This document shows positions 23,626 to 37,400 of a stretch of 64,000 nucleotides of DNA, in pieces. The position numbers were made by a program, and so were the translations under genes. The notes beneath the pieces are model-generated. The model made no database searches. It was not told where the DNA came from and saw nothing but the letters and a program-made list of their open reading frames with translations. The DNA is taken from positions 5,051,961 to 5,115,960 of the forward strand of contig NC_020172.2 of NCBI RefSeq assembly GCF_000224145.3, given 5' to 3'. Source of the stretch: Ciona intestinalis. Lineage: Eukaryota; Chordata; Ascidiacea; Phlebobranchia; Cionidae. Positions within the stretch are counted from its first letter, which is position 1. Each line of letters starts with the position of its first letter.

Positions 23626-25409
23626 ATATCGCTTCTAGAAACTAAAATAGACAGAAAATCGGCATAAAACAACATAAAACAGGGTTGGAGCATATGGGAC
23701 ACCATTAGTACATAATGTCCAAATATCCTGATCGTGCTTTAAATAATTTACAACGGTCTATGGGAGTCGTAAGGATACGGATTTATATTTTTTAATTTTC
23801 TTTGTTTACTACCAATTGGGACGATGAACTGCTGGAATGAGATGGTGTCCCCCTTTGCACACCATTCCACTATTAAATAAATTTTGAAACCATATAAAAT
23901 AATCATAAAAAAATCCATAAAAAAGGAGAATTTAAAAAGACAAGACAACGACATAAAAAAAATCCGCCTAAATGAATCTACATTCTTCCATAAATCGGCT
24001 AAGTTTTGTTTGTTATGGTTAATTTCTTTCAAAAACGGCTTTTGATTTCAAACGTCCAGCGTCGTCCTTGAGTCCTTTCGTTACTGAATTATTCATGAGT
24101 TCTTTCTTATTTTTTATTCTCTTCTATACAGTGCGGAGTTTACACAAGGGAGGTTCTGTTGCAGTTAGAAAAACAGGAGAAACCCTTCTCTGTTTGCCGG
24201 TGAGATATATAATATACTCAGGTTGAAGTAAGAGCGTATTTGACAAAAAAACTTTTATTAACAAGATAGCGAGATAAGAAATACAAACAAGAATTAAACT
24301 TATATTTGTAACAGTAGAAAGCAAAAAATAACAGACTTGTTATTGAAAAGTGTCTATATTGTAGTAGGTATTCAACTTCTACAAAAATAACAGGAATATA
24401 AATGTGATTCATATTAGTAAGACAGGCCAAAGACAGCTAAAAAGTGTGAAAATATTTTACAGATTCTATAATTGGTACGGAAGGAATTGAAGTTTTAAAA
24501 TTGACCTCTGGTATAAAATAAAACATATTTTTATACCACCAACGCCATTTGCTATAAAAAGGAGACTTTAACGATTAAAACGTTGTTACAATCAAGCCAA
24601 CTTTCACGGAATATCATTTTAATAATGATAGCATGGCTGGCAGCATTTGAAGCAGTACCTTTTATATTTTATCTTTTTAAATAACTATGCTTATACCGTA
24701 GAATGAATTAAAAAGAAAAATTTACAATCGATGGCAAAAATGATTTAAAAATAAACGTTTTTTAATATTAAAGTGACGAAAATTCAATGTTTTGACATTT
24801 TATTTTTAAAACGCCCAGCAAGTCATTGGTTAATATGACAGAACAACAATCACTAACAAAGTTACATGAATAAGTGGTAACTCGTAACCAGGCACAAGGT
24901 GCATGAAACAGAACACCCGTGTTATAACGACTGTGGTTTTCCGCCCACGCAAGGGTAAAACGAATTACATCCAGAACAGCTTTTTAAAATCTTGTGAAGC
25001 AAAAACTGCGCATAGAACACGATGCCTAATAGTTTCCGTATACAAACACTAAAAAATTCTGTAAGAAATAAAATTGTAAAAAATACAGTTAATTTTGTTA
25101 AAAACTTAAAATCGAATCGTGTTAATATGTTGCTTGGGGACTGTTCACGTTAACACACGCGGGTAAAAAAGCGTTAATTGAAAATTCGCTGTTCGATTGA
25201 AAATCTGTCCGTTTCCCCACGAGTGTTTCTATTGACCGCTGTACAAAAGGGAGTTGTAACTATAAGTGAAAAAATTCATGTCGCGTGGATTAGTGGCAAG
25301 AGGCTCTTCCATTTCGCTCGAATCGATGAAACAATTTCACTAAGAGCTTCTACAATTAGGGCCACTTCCGAATTCCATTCGTAAGCCTCTTGGTCGTGGT
25401 GGGATATAT

Positions 25410-25606
25410 AGTAGGGTGGGGAAATATGGGACACCTTTACATCAATTTTCTCGCCCCATCTGGCTGTAAACAAAGAACATTCAAAGAATGATAAAACTGT
25501 ATTTGCACGACTTTCATAAACAGTCGTTAATTGTTTAAAACACGATCAGGATATTATTTGGACGTTATGTGCCAAAGGTGTCCCATCTTACCCCACTATA
25601 CTATAT
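25410..25606. mobile_element. TIR element (MITE-like), about 200 bp
   Basis: Starts TAGGGTGGGGAAATATGGGA and ends in the inverted counterpart GTGTCCCATCTTACCCCACT, in a TATA-rich target. Core shared with copies at 26682, 30461 and 31816: 'TTTTCTCG', 'GTTAATTGTTTAAAACACGA'. No coding capacity, so non-autonomous. Confidence 0.75.
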
Positions 25607-26681
25607 TATGGAGTATTCGTCTTCCGTTGTTTATATTTACACCATCTGTATAGATACAAAAGTAATTTTTATTTTCAACAAGTTTATTAAATTGTTTCTC
25701 CGACTCGTAAAAGCCCGATCACGAAAAAAATGGGGTAAATTACCTCATACATGCGAGAGATACGGGGTTCGAGGCTCGGTGCTGCTATACCATTCTAGAC
25801 CGGGTATCCAAATTGTTATAACCGCATAGAAAAACAGTCACCTACTAAGTTACATATTTGGTAACTAGTAAACGGAAACGAGGTGTATAAAAAATTAGTA
25901 AATGTCATTTAATAATGTGTCATTGGAAATCAATTACAACATTCTCACTTAATTAAAGATTTTAGTTTTTTGTTCCAAATACACTAAAGTCGTATACGTA
26001 TACTAAAATAAAAAAGATACTACAAGACAGGCGTGCTTTTGAGGTCTCTTAAACTATATGCCAGGCAACTACCGCACAAATGTAAAGTACAAATAATTAG
26101 GTTTTAGAAAAACATTGATTATCTGCTTTGGACTAAATCCCTCGCATCTTGAAGCAGCTAATCAGAAACTAATTTTCCTTTAATCTCATCGATTGAAAAG
26201 ATCAATTATTAATTATATGATTACCATGCAACTATAACGTGGTAGTTGAAGTAAAAAGAAAGATTAAAATGGTTTGTTACGTCATTGTTGAGATTGTGAC
26301 GAAATGAAAATATTCTGTAACTTTAGTTTGTTTCTTCACAGTAGGGATGTTATGTTCAAACAATTTAAATAATTCATTATAACGAAATGAACTAAGAATA
26401 TCACGAAACAATCAACTTTATGACAAAACGAAACAGGAATTTTGACGTCATAGTTAAAATTTGCAAAACTTTTGATTTTATGATCTCTGTGTGTTTCGAT
26501 ATTCTATTTAATTGTTTGGATAGCGTGTGTGAGGTGGGGTGAGACAACATCTGGGATCGAGATCAATAATAATTATTGAAGATCTTAGCGATCAATATTA
26601 TTGTGATGTCACAGACATAATGCTTTTTGCCATTCGGGAACTGAGTAGATTTGACAAGGTCGGGTGTAGGTATAGTAGGTT

Positions 26682-26870
26682 CTAGGTTGGGGTAAGATGG
26701 AACATCTTTTCGTTCTTGTGTATAGCTTTATTTGGTAGTAAACAACGAAAATTTACAGAATTATATATTCGTATCATATCGACTATTAAAGAGCGTTGTT
26801 AATTTTGTTAATTGTTAAAGAGGATAATGAAATATGGGGTATTATAAAGGTAACCCATCTTACCCCACAG
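26682..26870. mobile_element. TIR element (MITE-like)
   Basis: Left end GTTGGGGTAAGATGG, right end CCCATCTTACCCCAC, with the shared core (TTTGGTAGTAAACAACG). Somewhat more diverged than the copy at 31816-32012. Confidence 0.65.
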
Positions 26871-28445
26871 TATTGAAAGTTGCAAGGCAGTATGTTAAAA
26901 ACTATAATGGGTTTATATCAGGTTTTATTAGACCGTGCGCAGTGAAACTTTGACTAAATAACATAATTTATGAAAGAATTTCAGTATTTCTTTATTAAAA
27001 TAACCGCTTTTAAAGTTTAGTAGATCGCAAAGAAATACAGAGAACCCATGGGTGCTGTGACGTAGAAGTTGGAAAACTTATAACAATCTGAGACAGATAA
27101 TCAATGTGTTTTATTTATCCTTGCATGGCGAGGCAACCACAGTCGTTATGGCATGTTCTGTTTCATATATCTCGTGCCCTCTTACAAGTTATCACGAATG
27201 TAACTTATTTATCCTTGTATGGCGGCGCAACGACAGTCGTTGGACCACGGAAGGTCTGTTTCATAGTTTGACCACGGAAGGTCTGTTTTCACCTCGTGCC
27301 TGCTTATATACGAGTTACCGCGTATGTAACTTAGTGGGGACTGTTTTTTTTTTCAGTCCACTTATAAATTATTTAGGTTTAACAGGAAGCCAATGCATGA
27401 ACGTAAACGTAAATTAGAAATAGTAAGAATAGACAAACACTTTGTGTTTTCTTAGTCAGTTTATGATTACCGCTTCAAGGTCCACCTGTTGTTTATTCAT
27501 TGTACAGCGGTGTACCAGCTTTTGGGCGCACGCCCATGTTTTAATTAGACACATGTGCGAGGTGTACACATAGTAGATACATGGGTGGCAGAAATGAATT
27601 GGATTATTGCAATAATCTGTAATAACACTTGATGTGTGGAACAAATGACATTAAGCATTAAATGTGAGCAAAAACAGGTAAAAGTTACATACTAGTAACG
27701 TGAGCGGGAACAAGGTGTATGAAACGGATCATCCGTGTTATAACCTAAAAAAACCTGCCATGCGAGGATAAACAAGTAAAACTCACTCATTCATAACGAC
27801 TGTGGCTTTACGGTTCTTTACTATATGGATAAGCTCCTACAACGAGGCATGCGAAACGGTTTATGCCAGGGTAGCCAATTACACTACTCGTTTTAAAGTT
27901 ACTTTTTGCATATTTTTAGACTTCAGTTATTGCTGCCGGAGGAACAAAGCGAGTTGTTCGCTTTAGCTTTAAGTGGAACTGTATTTTAAAGTACAGATTT
28001 ATACACGCGGTAACTCATTAGTGGGCACGAAACAGAACATCCGTGTTATAAAGACTTTCGTTGCCCTGTCACGCGAGGACCAATAAGTTACATTCATTCA
28101 TGAGCCATGCAGAATAGAAAATATTTAACAACAAGTTTACATCTGCTGTAACTCGTAAGCGGCAAAATAAAAGGGATGTTATTACGACTATAATCGTGAA
28201 TTAGGATAACAATTCATTCATTAGACAAGTTAACTTGTAATAAATTCTGTAAATCTGACCCTAATCTGGTGCTCATAGAGTAGCACGATTCGTGTGTAAA
28301 GAAATACAGTAAGAGTCTGGAGCTATGAAATCAAGTCCACCAAATTGTATAATATAAGAAATATATATTTCCTAAATGGCATCGTTAGTAATCATGAACA
28401 AATTGATTGATTATTTTTCACCTTTTAGTTCCATGTTAAGTTAAA

Positions 28446-31400
28446 ATGAATTGCTTTCAACCAAGTTCATGGAGATGGAATTCCTTCAAAGAATCTTCGC
28501 ATCGCATGGCAGCGCGATTAACAAGGTATGTTTGTGACGTGGCAGACGTTCATTGTGTCAGGTGCAGACCTTCTTGTTACGTCATTCAGTTTCTTTATTA
28601 CGTGACTAAAATCAAGTATTTGTCATTTCTATTAAAATACAAATAAAAAAAACTTAAAATAAAAAAATTACAAAATAAATATTAAAAAAGTTAACATAAC
28701 AACAGCATAATTTTTATTACTCTTTCAATGGCAATAACAATGTTTATAATAATTAACTTTGCAATCCGTGGGAACTTATTAAAATATTCAGTCGTCATCT
28801 AACATTAAAGATTAAATAAATAAATAAAAAAATAAACAAAAGAGTAAGTAAAAGCGTTGTTGCTAAACGTCGCAGGAACTAACTTTTACCAAAAAAAATT
28901 AATATTTTATTTAAACCTTTTCAGAAAGCGGCCGATCGAAGCCATGCGTGACGAAAGAAGGAAATCTGTGACGTCAACAAAGCTTCCGAAATGTTTGACG
29001 ACATTGGATCTGACGTCATTGGGCGTGGGAAGTTGTGGTGGCACAGGAATGTATGTGGTGTCGGGTATGGTGGCGAGGGAGATTGCTGGTCCAGGTGTCA
29101 TCTTCTCTTTTATCATCGCTGGACTCGTGTCTTTGTTATCAGGTATGACGTCATGGCGATGACGTAATCAAGACGTCATCAAAATCTAAAGTTTTATTTT
29201 GTTAAGAGTTGTTGCAATGACCAAGCGTAAAAAAGCCTCAATTTCATATTAATTCGCGTTCGCTGCATTCGTTGTTTGTCACAAACAACGATCGCGACTT
29301 TGTATTCTTGTGACGTAACAAGTCAGACAGTCACGTCACAATATTTGCACTTAAATAAGACTGTAATATAGTCAATTTAAACATGAAAAACGTATAATTT
29401 TAAGTTGGGATTTCACCAAGATAAATTCCACCGGTTTAAGTAACATACAACGCAATATTAACCATTTAAAACGAAAGCTCATATATATATATTTACTTGT
29501 TACGAAACAATAAGCATTGTCCTGAGTACCAGAATAATTTACATACACCATTGTTTGGTCGATATTTACTCCATTATTGACGTATAAAGACGTAAATGAC
29601 GTCACAAATATCGATTGTGACCACGTGACATTCTAGGGGGAATTATTTGATTAATATATCAACTAGTTATTATTTTAATTAATTTTTAGTTCTGAAGTCC
29701 GGGTAGTTGTATTTTAACTTTTATGTTTGTTGATTTGATACTGTTTATTGTATAGCCGTTTTTATTCAAGTTCACATAAACGTAAAACTGCGTATATTTT
29801 TATACGAGAACTTGCGCTGAACAACGCTGGGTGTAGGTATTTATTTGTTTGTTCTTTTATACCGCGACCAGCTACATTCAGAGCGCAAAACGGCAGGCAG
29901 TTTAAAACATCGGATTTAAAAAGCAATAAATTTAATCTGGAGTTTTGGCGTAACAGCCACGCTTTTTAAATGACATCCTTTCCTACACCTTTTATTCATA
30001 GCGTGTTTTACTATCTGTTGTTTTGCTGTTGATTCATTCTCTTCGTTTTCTTTATCTAAATAACTGATCTCGCTATCGTTTTTAAAGAGACGAATAAAAT
30101 TATGTTATGTTCAAGCAAACAATCCAAAAAAGCGCTGCCATACAAATTAATGTACTACCATAATACGTAATTAACGTATTGAGTCAAATGTGCTCTAAAT
30201 CAAAGGCCCGTGTCTCGCATAGGACCTCTAACCTTTTATAGAATACCTAACACTAACACTCTAGGTTCGAATCCCTCACGAGTAACTTATTTCACAGGAA
30301 TGTGTTACGCTGAGTTCGGGGTACGAGTTCCTAAGACGTCAGGATCAGCTTATACGTATAGTTACGTCACAATCGGGGAATTTACGGCGTTTTTCATTGG
30401 TTGGAATTTAGTTCTGGAATACTTGATTGGAACAGGTCACAATGAGATTTGAATTTTAAGTATAGTAGAGTGGGGACAGATGGGACACCTATTCATTCTA
30501 TTTTCTCGTCCTATTTTGTAGAAAACAAAAAATTCAAAGAAATATAAAAAAGTATCTTCACAACTCCCATAAACCGTTGTAAATTGTTTAAAACAAGATC
30601 AGAATATTTGGATATTATGTGGTAAAGTGTCCCATCTTCCCCCACCCCACTAAATAATAGTATTCTTATTAAATCATAAAAAAAAACAATGTATGGTAGT
30701 GCGAAGCTGTTAGCTGCTACCATTGTGCATGTTTATCCTTAGGCAACAAACTTAACATTAATTGCTCTAACCCAGCGGTCACTAATGGTGGTTGAAATTG
30801 TCAGCCATACAGAAAATCACAAACAAAGTTGCATATATGGTACAAAACACTGATATTTCTACATCATCAATTATTTATCTTTTCACAAAAAGTTATTACA
30901 TAGGGGTGTCATATTACACACAATATTAATGGTGTACGCTTACCTGATACAATATATGTAACTTTGTGGGTGATTGATTTAATGCATGACTGACATAACT
31001 TATATATGGTGTAGCTTATAAGACTGACATAACTCATATATATAGTGCAGCTTATAAGACTGAAAATTCAAACAACTAATAGGAGATCACTGGGTTAAAG
31101 CAATTGCTTGCACATGTATTGCAACAATATAATCTCAAACTAAATAACTTATGATACAGTCTTGTAAGATTTCTGTGTAATAATATATGATATCTATGAA
31201 ATGATATATGATTTCTATAGATCAATATATGATTTCCATGTAATGAAATATGATTTCCATGTAATGATATATGGTTTCTATAATATGATATATGATTTCC
31301 ATGTAATAATATACGATTTCTATGGAATAATACATGATATTTATGAAATGATATATGATATCCATGTAATGATATATGATTTCTATAGCATCAGGAGCGA

Positions 31401-34400
31401 GTGCAATAAGTAGCATGATGGATTCCTTGTCGAACCAAACCATTAGAAGTTGGATGTTGGAACACGTGGGAAGATTGCCAAGTATCGGTAAGTTGATATA
31501 TAAATATAATAAACTAATCAGACTTGTAATAATTTCTACGACTCTAACCCTGATCTCATAGAGTTGAACGATTCTTATGCTGTTTAAATTATCAGCGATA
31601 CATAAATAAATTCTAAAAAATAATCACCCACAAGGCCACAAAGTAACATACATGGTAACTTGTAAGCTGGCACGAGGTGTTAAACACGTGTGATAACGAC
31701 TGTCGTTTTCCGGCCACTCGAAGATAAAGTAAGTTACATTCAAATACAGTAAGGGTCTGGTGCCACGAATATGTAACAGACAAAAATCAAGTCCAATCGA
31801 TTGCTGTATATATATATAGTAGGTTGGGGGAAGATGGGACACCTTTAACACATAATATTCGAATAGCCTGATCGTGTTTTAAACAATTAACAACGGTCTA
31901 TGGAAGTCGTGAGGATACGATTTGATAATTGTTTAAAATTTCTTTGTTTACTACTAAATGTGACGAGAAAATAGAATGATAAGGTGTCCCATCTTACCCC
32001 ACCCTACTATATATATTTCGCCTAAATGGTGCCGTCTCTATTTTTTAGATAGAAACTAGCTGTGCAAATGTTTTAATGTTTTGTTATTCAGGCATTTTTT
32101 ACTATCTAGCCCATTTTACTCACCGTTTTACAAGTTCTTTCTTTCCAGCCGGCCACGATGACCCGAACTCCTACCCAGACATTATAGCTTTGTTCATTGT
32201 GCTTGCAATGACAGTGATTGTAGCAGCTGGTGTAAGGAACTCTGTGATGTTTAATAACGTGTTAAACGTGGTCAATATACTGGTATGGCTGTTCATTATA
32301 ATTGCTGGGCTTATATATGCTGATCCCACCAACTGGTCCAAAGATGGCGGGTTCTTCCCCAATGGATGGTCAGGGGTAAGTGTGGATGGGATTAAACATA
32401 TTTTGCTAATAGTATTGGTAAGTATGTGAATAATAAGAATGTAATGTATCTTAAACTATGCAAACACACAGTTCACATTTCTTAAACAATATTGGTAAGT
32501 GAACAAAGAATGCAATGTAACTTAGATGAGGGTAAAGATACAGAATAAACATTTTGTAACAAATATTGGCAATGATGAATGCAGCTTAATTATCCCCAAT
32601 TAGTGCGGCAAATATTCAGGAAAAAATGGTTTAATGAGTAAATTTTGTGCGGAAAACATTTAAATAATTTTGAATAAATAAATAAAACTTATTTATCCTC
32701 GCGGGGCGGGCAACAACAGTCCCTATAAAACTGTTGTTTTATTTTATACACCTCCTGCTGGCATACAATGTATAATAAACGAACAATGTAACGTCTGCAC
32801 CTTGACGCAGTAATCTTAAACCGATTTAAGAAAACACAAAGTCTTTGTTTAGCTCTTTCCAATTACGTTTACGCTCATGCATTTGCTTCCTGTTAAACTT
32901 AAATTATGTATGAGTGAACCAAAAATAGCCGACCACCAGTGAAATACGTGGTGTCTCATAAGCATACCATATTGATTGTATGCAATATGACGTGCCTATG
33001 AAATAACTTTTTGTGAGAAAACAAAAGTGGGCACAAATGTGTATGAAACAGTGGTATAACGACTGCCGTTGCCCCTCCATGGAAGATAAATAAGTTATGC
33101 TTGATCACTTACAAAGCGGGCACGAGGTGTGCGAAACAAAGCACCCGTGTTATAGTAACTGTCTTTGCTTTGCCACTTTAAAATAAGTAACATACGTGTT
33201 AACTTGCAGGCTGCCACAAGGTGTATGGAACAGAACGCCCGTGTTATAACGGTCGTCGTTGCTATACCATAATTAAGTTACAATCAATCTTTCACATCTA
33301 ACCACACCTTCTATACATAGGTTTTAAGGGGAGCTGCAACTTGTTTTTACGCCTACATTGGGTTTGACATTATTGCGACAACCGGCGACGAATGCAAACA
33401 ACCCCACAAGTAAGTTATTCAAAAATATTTTCAGCGAACCACTGTGTGCAGCACAACCAAATCAAATAGTAACCTATTAATGGGTCAAGTTTTGTTTTAA
33501 ATAATCAACTAATTTAAAAAATAATCTTTTTTTATTTATCTATACAAATATAGTAACGAAGATCAAATTAAATAAAATACTGAATGCAATTAGCAACAAA
33601 TAACAGTTGTTAAAAAAAAAACTGGTATAGGAAAAGTATCAAATAAAAAGCTACTAAACCCATGATATAATTTAGCTCATAAAGAGTAGAACACCTCATA
33701 CAATCTATCAGCCTCAGCCACCCCTATATATATAAAACAACTTCCCATACATTACAGGTCCATACCTCGTGCCATCTTATTCTCACTAGCCGTGTGTATG
33801 ACGTGTTATATATCTGTGAGTGCTGTGCTTACACTGGTGCTACCATACAGCCAAATAAATGAGGAATCTCCCCTTCTTGATATGTTTAACTACGTCGGCT
33901 TCTATCAGGTAATGCTGTCTGCAAGTTTGTAAAATAATTATTTTGGCAACTTCTTTATCCTTGCATATCGAGGCAGCGGCAGTCGTTACAACACAAGTGT
34001 TCTGTTTTAAACACCTCGTGCCAGCTTACGAGTTACCTCGTATGTAACTTTGTGGGTGTTTTTTTTCTGTCCTGGATCTAACTTAAAATTTACTGTGCAA
34101 TCTTTGTACGATGATTTGGGACGTTTTTTCCCAATGACATGATTGCTCACGATGGTAGCAGCATTAAGCTCTGATCCTATACCCTCACAACACGAGGCAG
34201 ACATGCTAACTACTGTGTCCTGGCACTGGATATTTTACTACTAACTTGTAATAAGCTCATCCTTTATATTTCCCGCAGGCAAAATATGTGATCAGCGTTG
34301 GTGCATTAGCAAGTTTAACAGTCAGTTTGCTCGGTTCATTATTTCCAATGCCGCGCGTGCTTTACACGATGGCTAGTGATGGATTAATATTCAGGTGGGT

Positions 34401-37400
34401 TATGTTTTTACTTATGGCTGAGGTTCTTGTCAAATGATCTATAATTTGGGCAAGAGTTGGGCCTCCAACATTGTATTTGTATATGCACATTCTATTCTAT
34501 ATAGGTGAGGTCCTATAGTGAGGTTTCCATCATATGATTTATGTTTTATTTCACATTAAAACAAACCCACTTACTCAACATAAGACTTGAATACAAGAAC
34601 CACTAACACAAGAAAATTCTCAAACTTTGTCTTTTTAGATTTTTGAGCCACGTCATGAAATACACGGAGACCCCCGCTGTTGCCACGGTGATATCAGGAG
34701 CCATTGCCTCAATACTCGCTCTTGCTGTTAGTTTAAGGTAAGATTATTTATTACTGTGTTTTTTGAATAAAGTTAAAATGACAAGTTGTTAAGCTACTGT
34801 TAGAACATTAGCGCTGTTAACATTGTGGACGTACGCGTCTTTGGGCAAAACTACCAGCAATTGTTCCAACCCAGTGGACACTAATGAAGTAATGGGTTGT
34901 CTGAATTTTCAGCCATGCATTAAAGCAATCACCCAAAATTACACACGTGGTAACTTGTAAATTGGCATGAAGTGTATAAAAATGTTATAACTCAATTTTC
35001 ACTAATATATTGTCCAAATTGCCAACCATATACAAAACAGCAACTCGCAAACTTAGGTAGGATATGAGATGAACCCAAAGATCTCATTGTGTCAAACAAA
35101 TCCATGCTCGGTGTATAAACATAATAAAAGACATCAATTATTAATACAGGAAATTTTTATGGGTTTTGGTTTTCATTTGTGGGTTTAATAGCTTCTGTAC
35201 CTTGACTGTGAGCACGGGACCTCATACCAAACATTCCCAATAACTGTGGGCAATATGATGTGTTGTAGCACCCTGGGTGTCGGTGCTAATGGGGCTAATT
35301 GTGGCATAAATTGCAGGTCCTCTGACAAGCTCCGCAGTAGGACCTCACTCATATTAAATAGCATTAGAAATAAACCTAATACAAAACCCACAGGGACCTA
35401 ATAGAGATGATGTCCATTGGAACCCTGCTAGCTTACACTTTAGTATGTTTGTCGGTGTTGCTGCTTCGTTACCAGCCCGTTGTTTTGGCCGATTCTCGTA
35501 CAAACGGGCTCCCTATACTGCCTCCAGTGGAAGAAGATGAAAGTAAGATTAAATATTTAAGATATTTATGTGGGCGTAAAGGTCAAACTTATATTATGTT
35601 TGAAGTTTCGTGAATTATTCAACGGAGCTTGACTGCTTTTAAAATAATTGATTTATGTAAAATTTAATTTTGGAAGCCAACATTTTTGAACATCGTTTAA
35701 AGCTGCTAAAACTGTAAGAAAAAGTGTTTTACAAAGCCAAAAATTTGACCAAGTTTTAAAAATTTGAATGAAATACATAAAGCCTAATGCATACAAATAA
35801 GCAAAACTTTTCAGTTTTTAAATAAATCAATTCGGATACTTAGTATTTTCATCTTAAAAAATGGCAGAACACACAATTTAAGACAGAATATCCCAAACAT
35901 ACATAGTGTTTATGTGATATTGCATAATATATTTGTTGGTATTTAAATTAAAAGCAATCAATAAAATAATTTACAATTATTATGATTAGAAATTATTGAA
36001 CCACTTACCTTACCTAGTTATTACAAAATTGTATTTGATTGACAGTTTAGTTAATTGACATTTGTATTTGATTGACACTTTAATTTGTTTTACATTTGTA
36101 TTTGATTGAGTTGTACTTGTTTGACATTGATTTGATTGACAGTTGTATTTTGTTTTTGATTGACAGTTGATCCTGATGAGGTTGAAACCATGGAAACAGC
36201 GACTGAAGCATTTGATGAGCGGGACAACACAAATCTTATTTCTAAAGATAAAACTGGTGAATAATATTCTTAATTATATAGGAAATATAAACTGTATGTA
36301 TAACTGTAGTTGCACTATAGCAATAATGTGTCACAGCCAACTTTGACTTTTTATGTTTTGTGTGGTTTTTGAAGATAAAATATTCAGTTTAAAAGTTATT
36401 AATGTAATAGCCTAATGTATAAACTTAAATACTTCAACTGTACCATGACATTTATGTGTTGCAGACTTTAACTTTGGTACCTTTCCATGTTTTGTGTAGT
36501 TTTTGAAGCCAAAATGTTAATTTAGAAGCCTTGAAATTGTAAAAAACAAAAACAACAACCTCCACAGAACAAAACTACGGCGCAATTAATGAAGAAAAGA
36601 AAGAAAACAAAACCGAGCAAAAAATTCTTACCAAAGTATGGCGTCGACTACAGTTGGCCATGTACCCACCCCTACAACACGTTAAATGTACTTTGGATGG
36701 GTGGATGATCCCAGTTAAGGTGATGCTAGGGATCCCACAAGCGATGGAACGGCCCACAGAGGAGACGGGGAAACGAGCAATCCAGAGAATCTGTTTGCTT
36801 TCATTCTACCTCGTTATGTTTAACATTTTCCTTGTGTTTGGGGGTAAGTGTTATAACGACTGTCATGTCCCGCCATGGTATACTTAATAGATCAATACAT
36901 TCATTCACATTGTTAGTACTCGTTATTTGAAATAAAAATATCCCTAAAAAATTGATCACCCACAAAGTTACATACGTGGTAACTTTTAAGTGAGCACAAG
37001 GTATATGAAACAGAACATCCGCGTTATAACGACTGTCGTTACCTTGCTTTGCGAGTCTAAAAAAGTTATATTTATTTAACTGACTAATTACTTCCAGCAA
37101 ACCAACTGCATAAATAATAGTAAGAGATAAAACAGAGTAATCGTTTAATTTGTTTATTGGATAATTTGTAAGCGTTATTATGAGCGTTATTATGACAATT
37201 TCGACAAATGAGATAAATACATTATTACTTTCATTAACCTCACCCCTTTCATCCAGCCAACCACCTAATTAACAAAGCATGGTGGGCTCTTCTACTTCTT
37301 GCTTTCTTCATCATAATTCTCATTATTCTGATTATCCTGGTTTGCCAGCAGCCGCAGAATCCTACAAGGTTGGTTTAAAGGGATATTGTTTACATTAGTG

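Larger units (their letters stand above)
23626..28445. other. gene-poor intergenic region
   Basis: About 4.8 kb between the satellite and the transporter gene. It holds TIR elements (23683-23858, 25410-25606, 26682-26870), SINE pieces (24838-24975, 27105-27345, 27690-27795, 28010-28105) and AT-rich DNA. An open frame at 25178-25384 has an opposite-strand partner but no resemblance to a known family and no clear splice context, so I do not call it. Confidence 0.55.

Noticed and set aside
27106..27417. 103-codon plus-strand frame
   Set aside because: Overlaps reverse SINE tails; similar peptides appear at other SINE copies such as 16969-17271.
31201..31443. Tyr/Asp-rich frames on both strands
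   Set aside because: Translation of the 21-bp repeat; only the last part, after 31389, is real SLC7A14 coding sequence.
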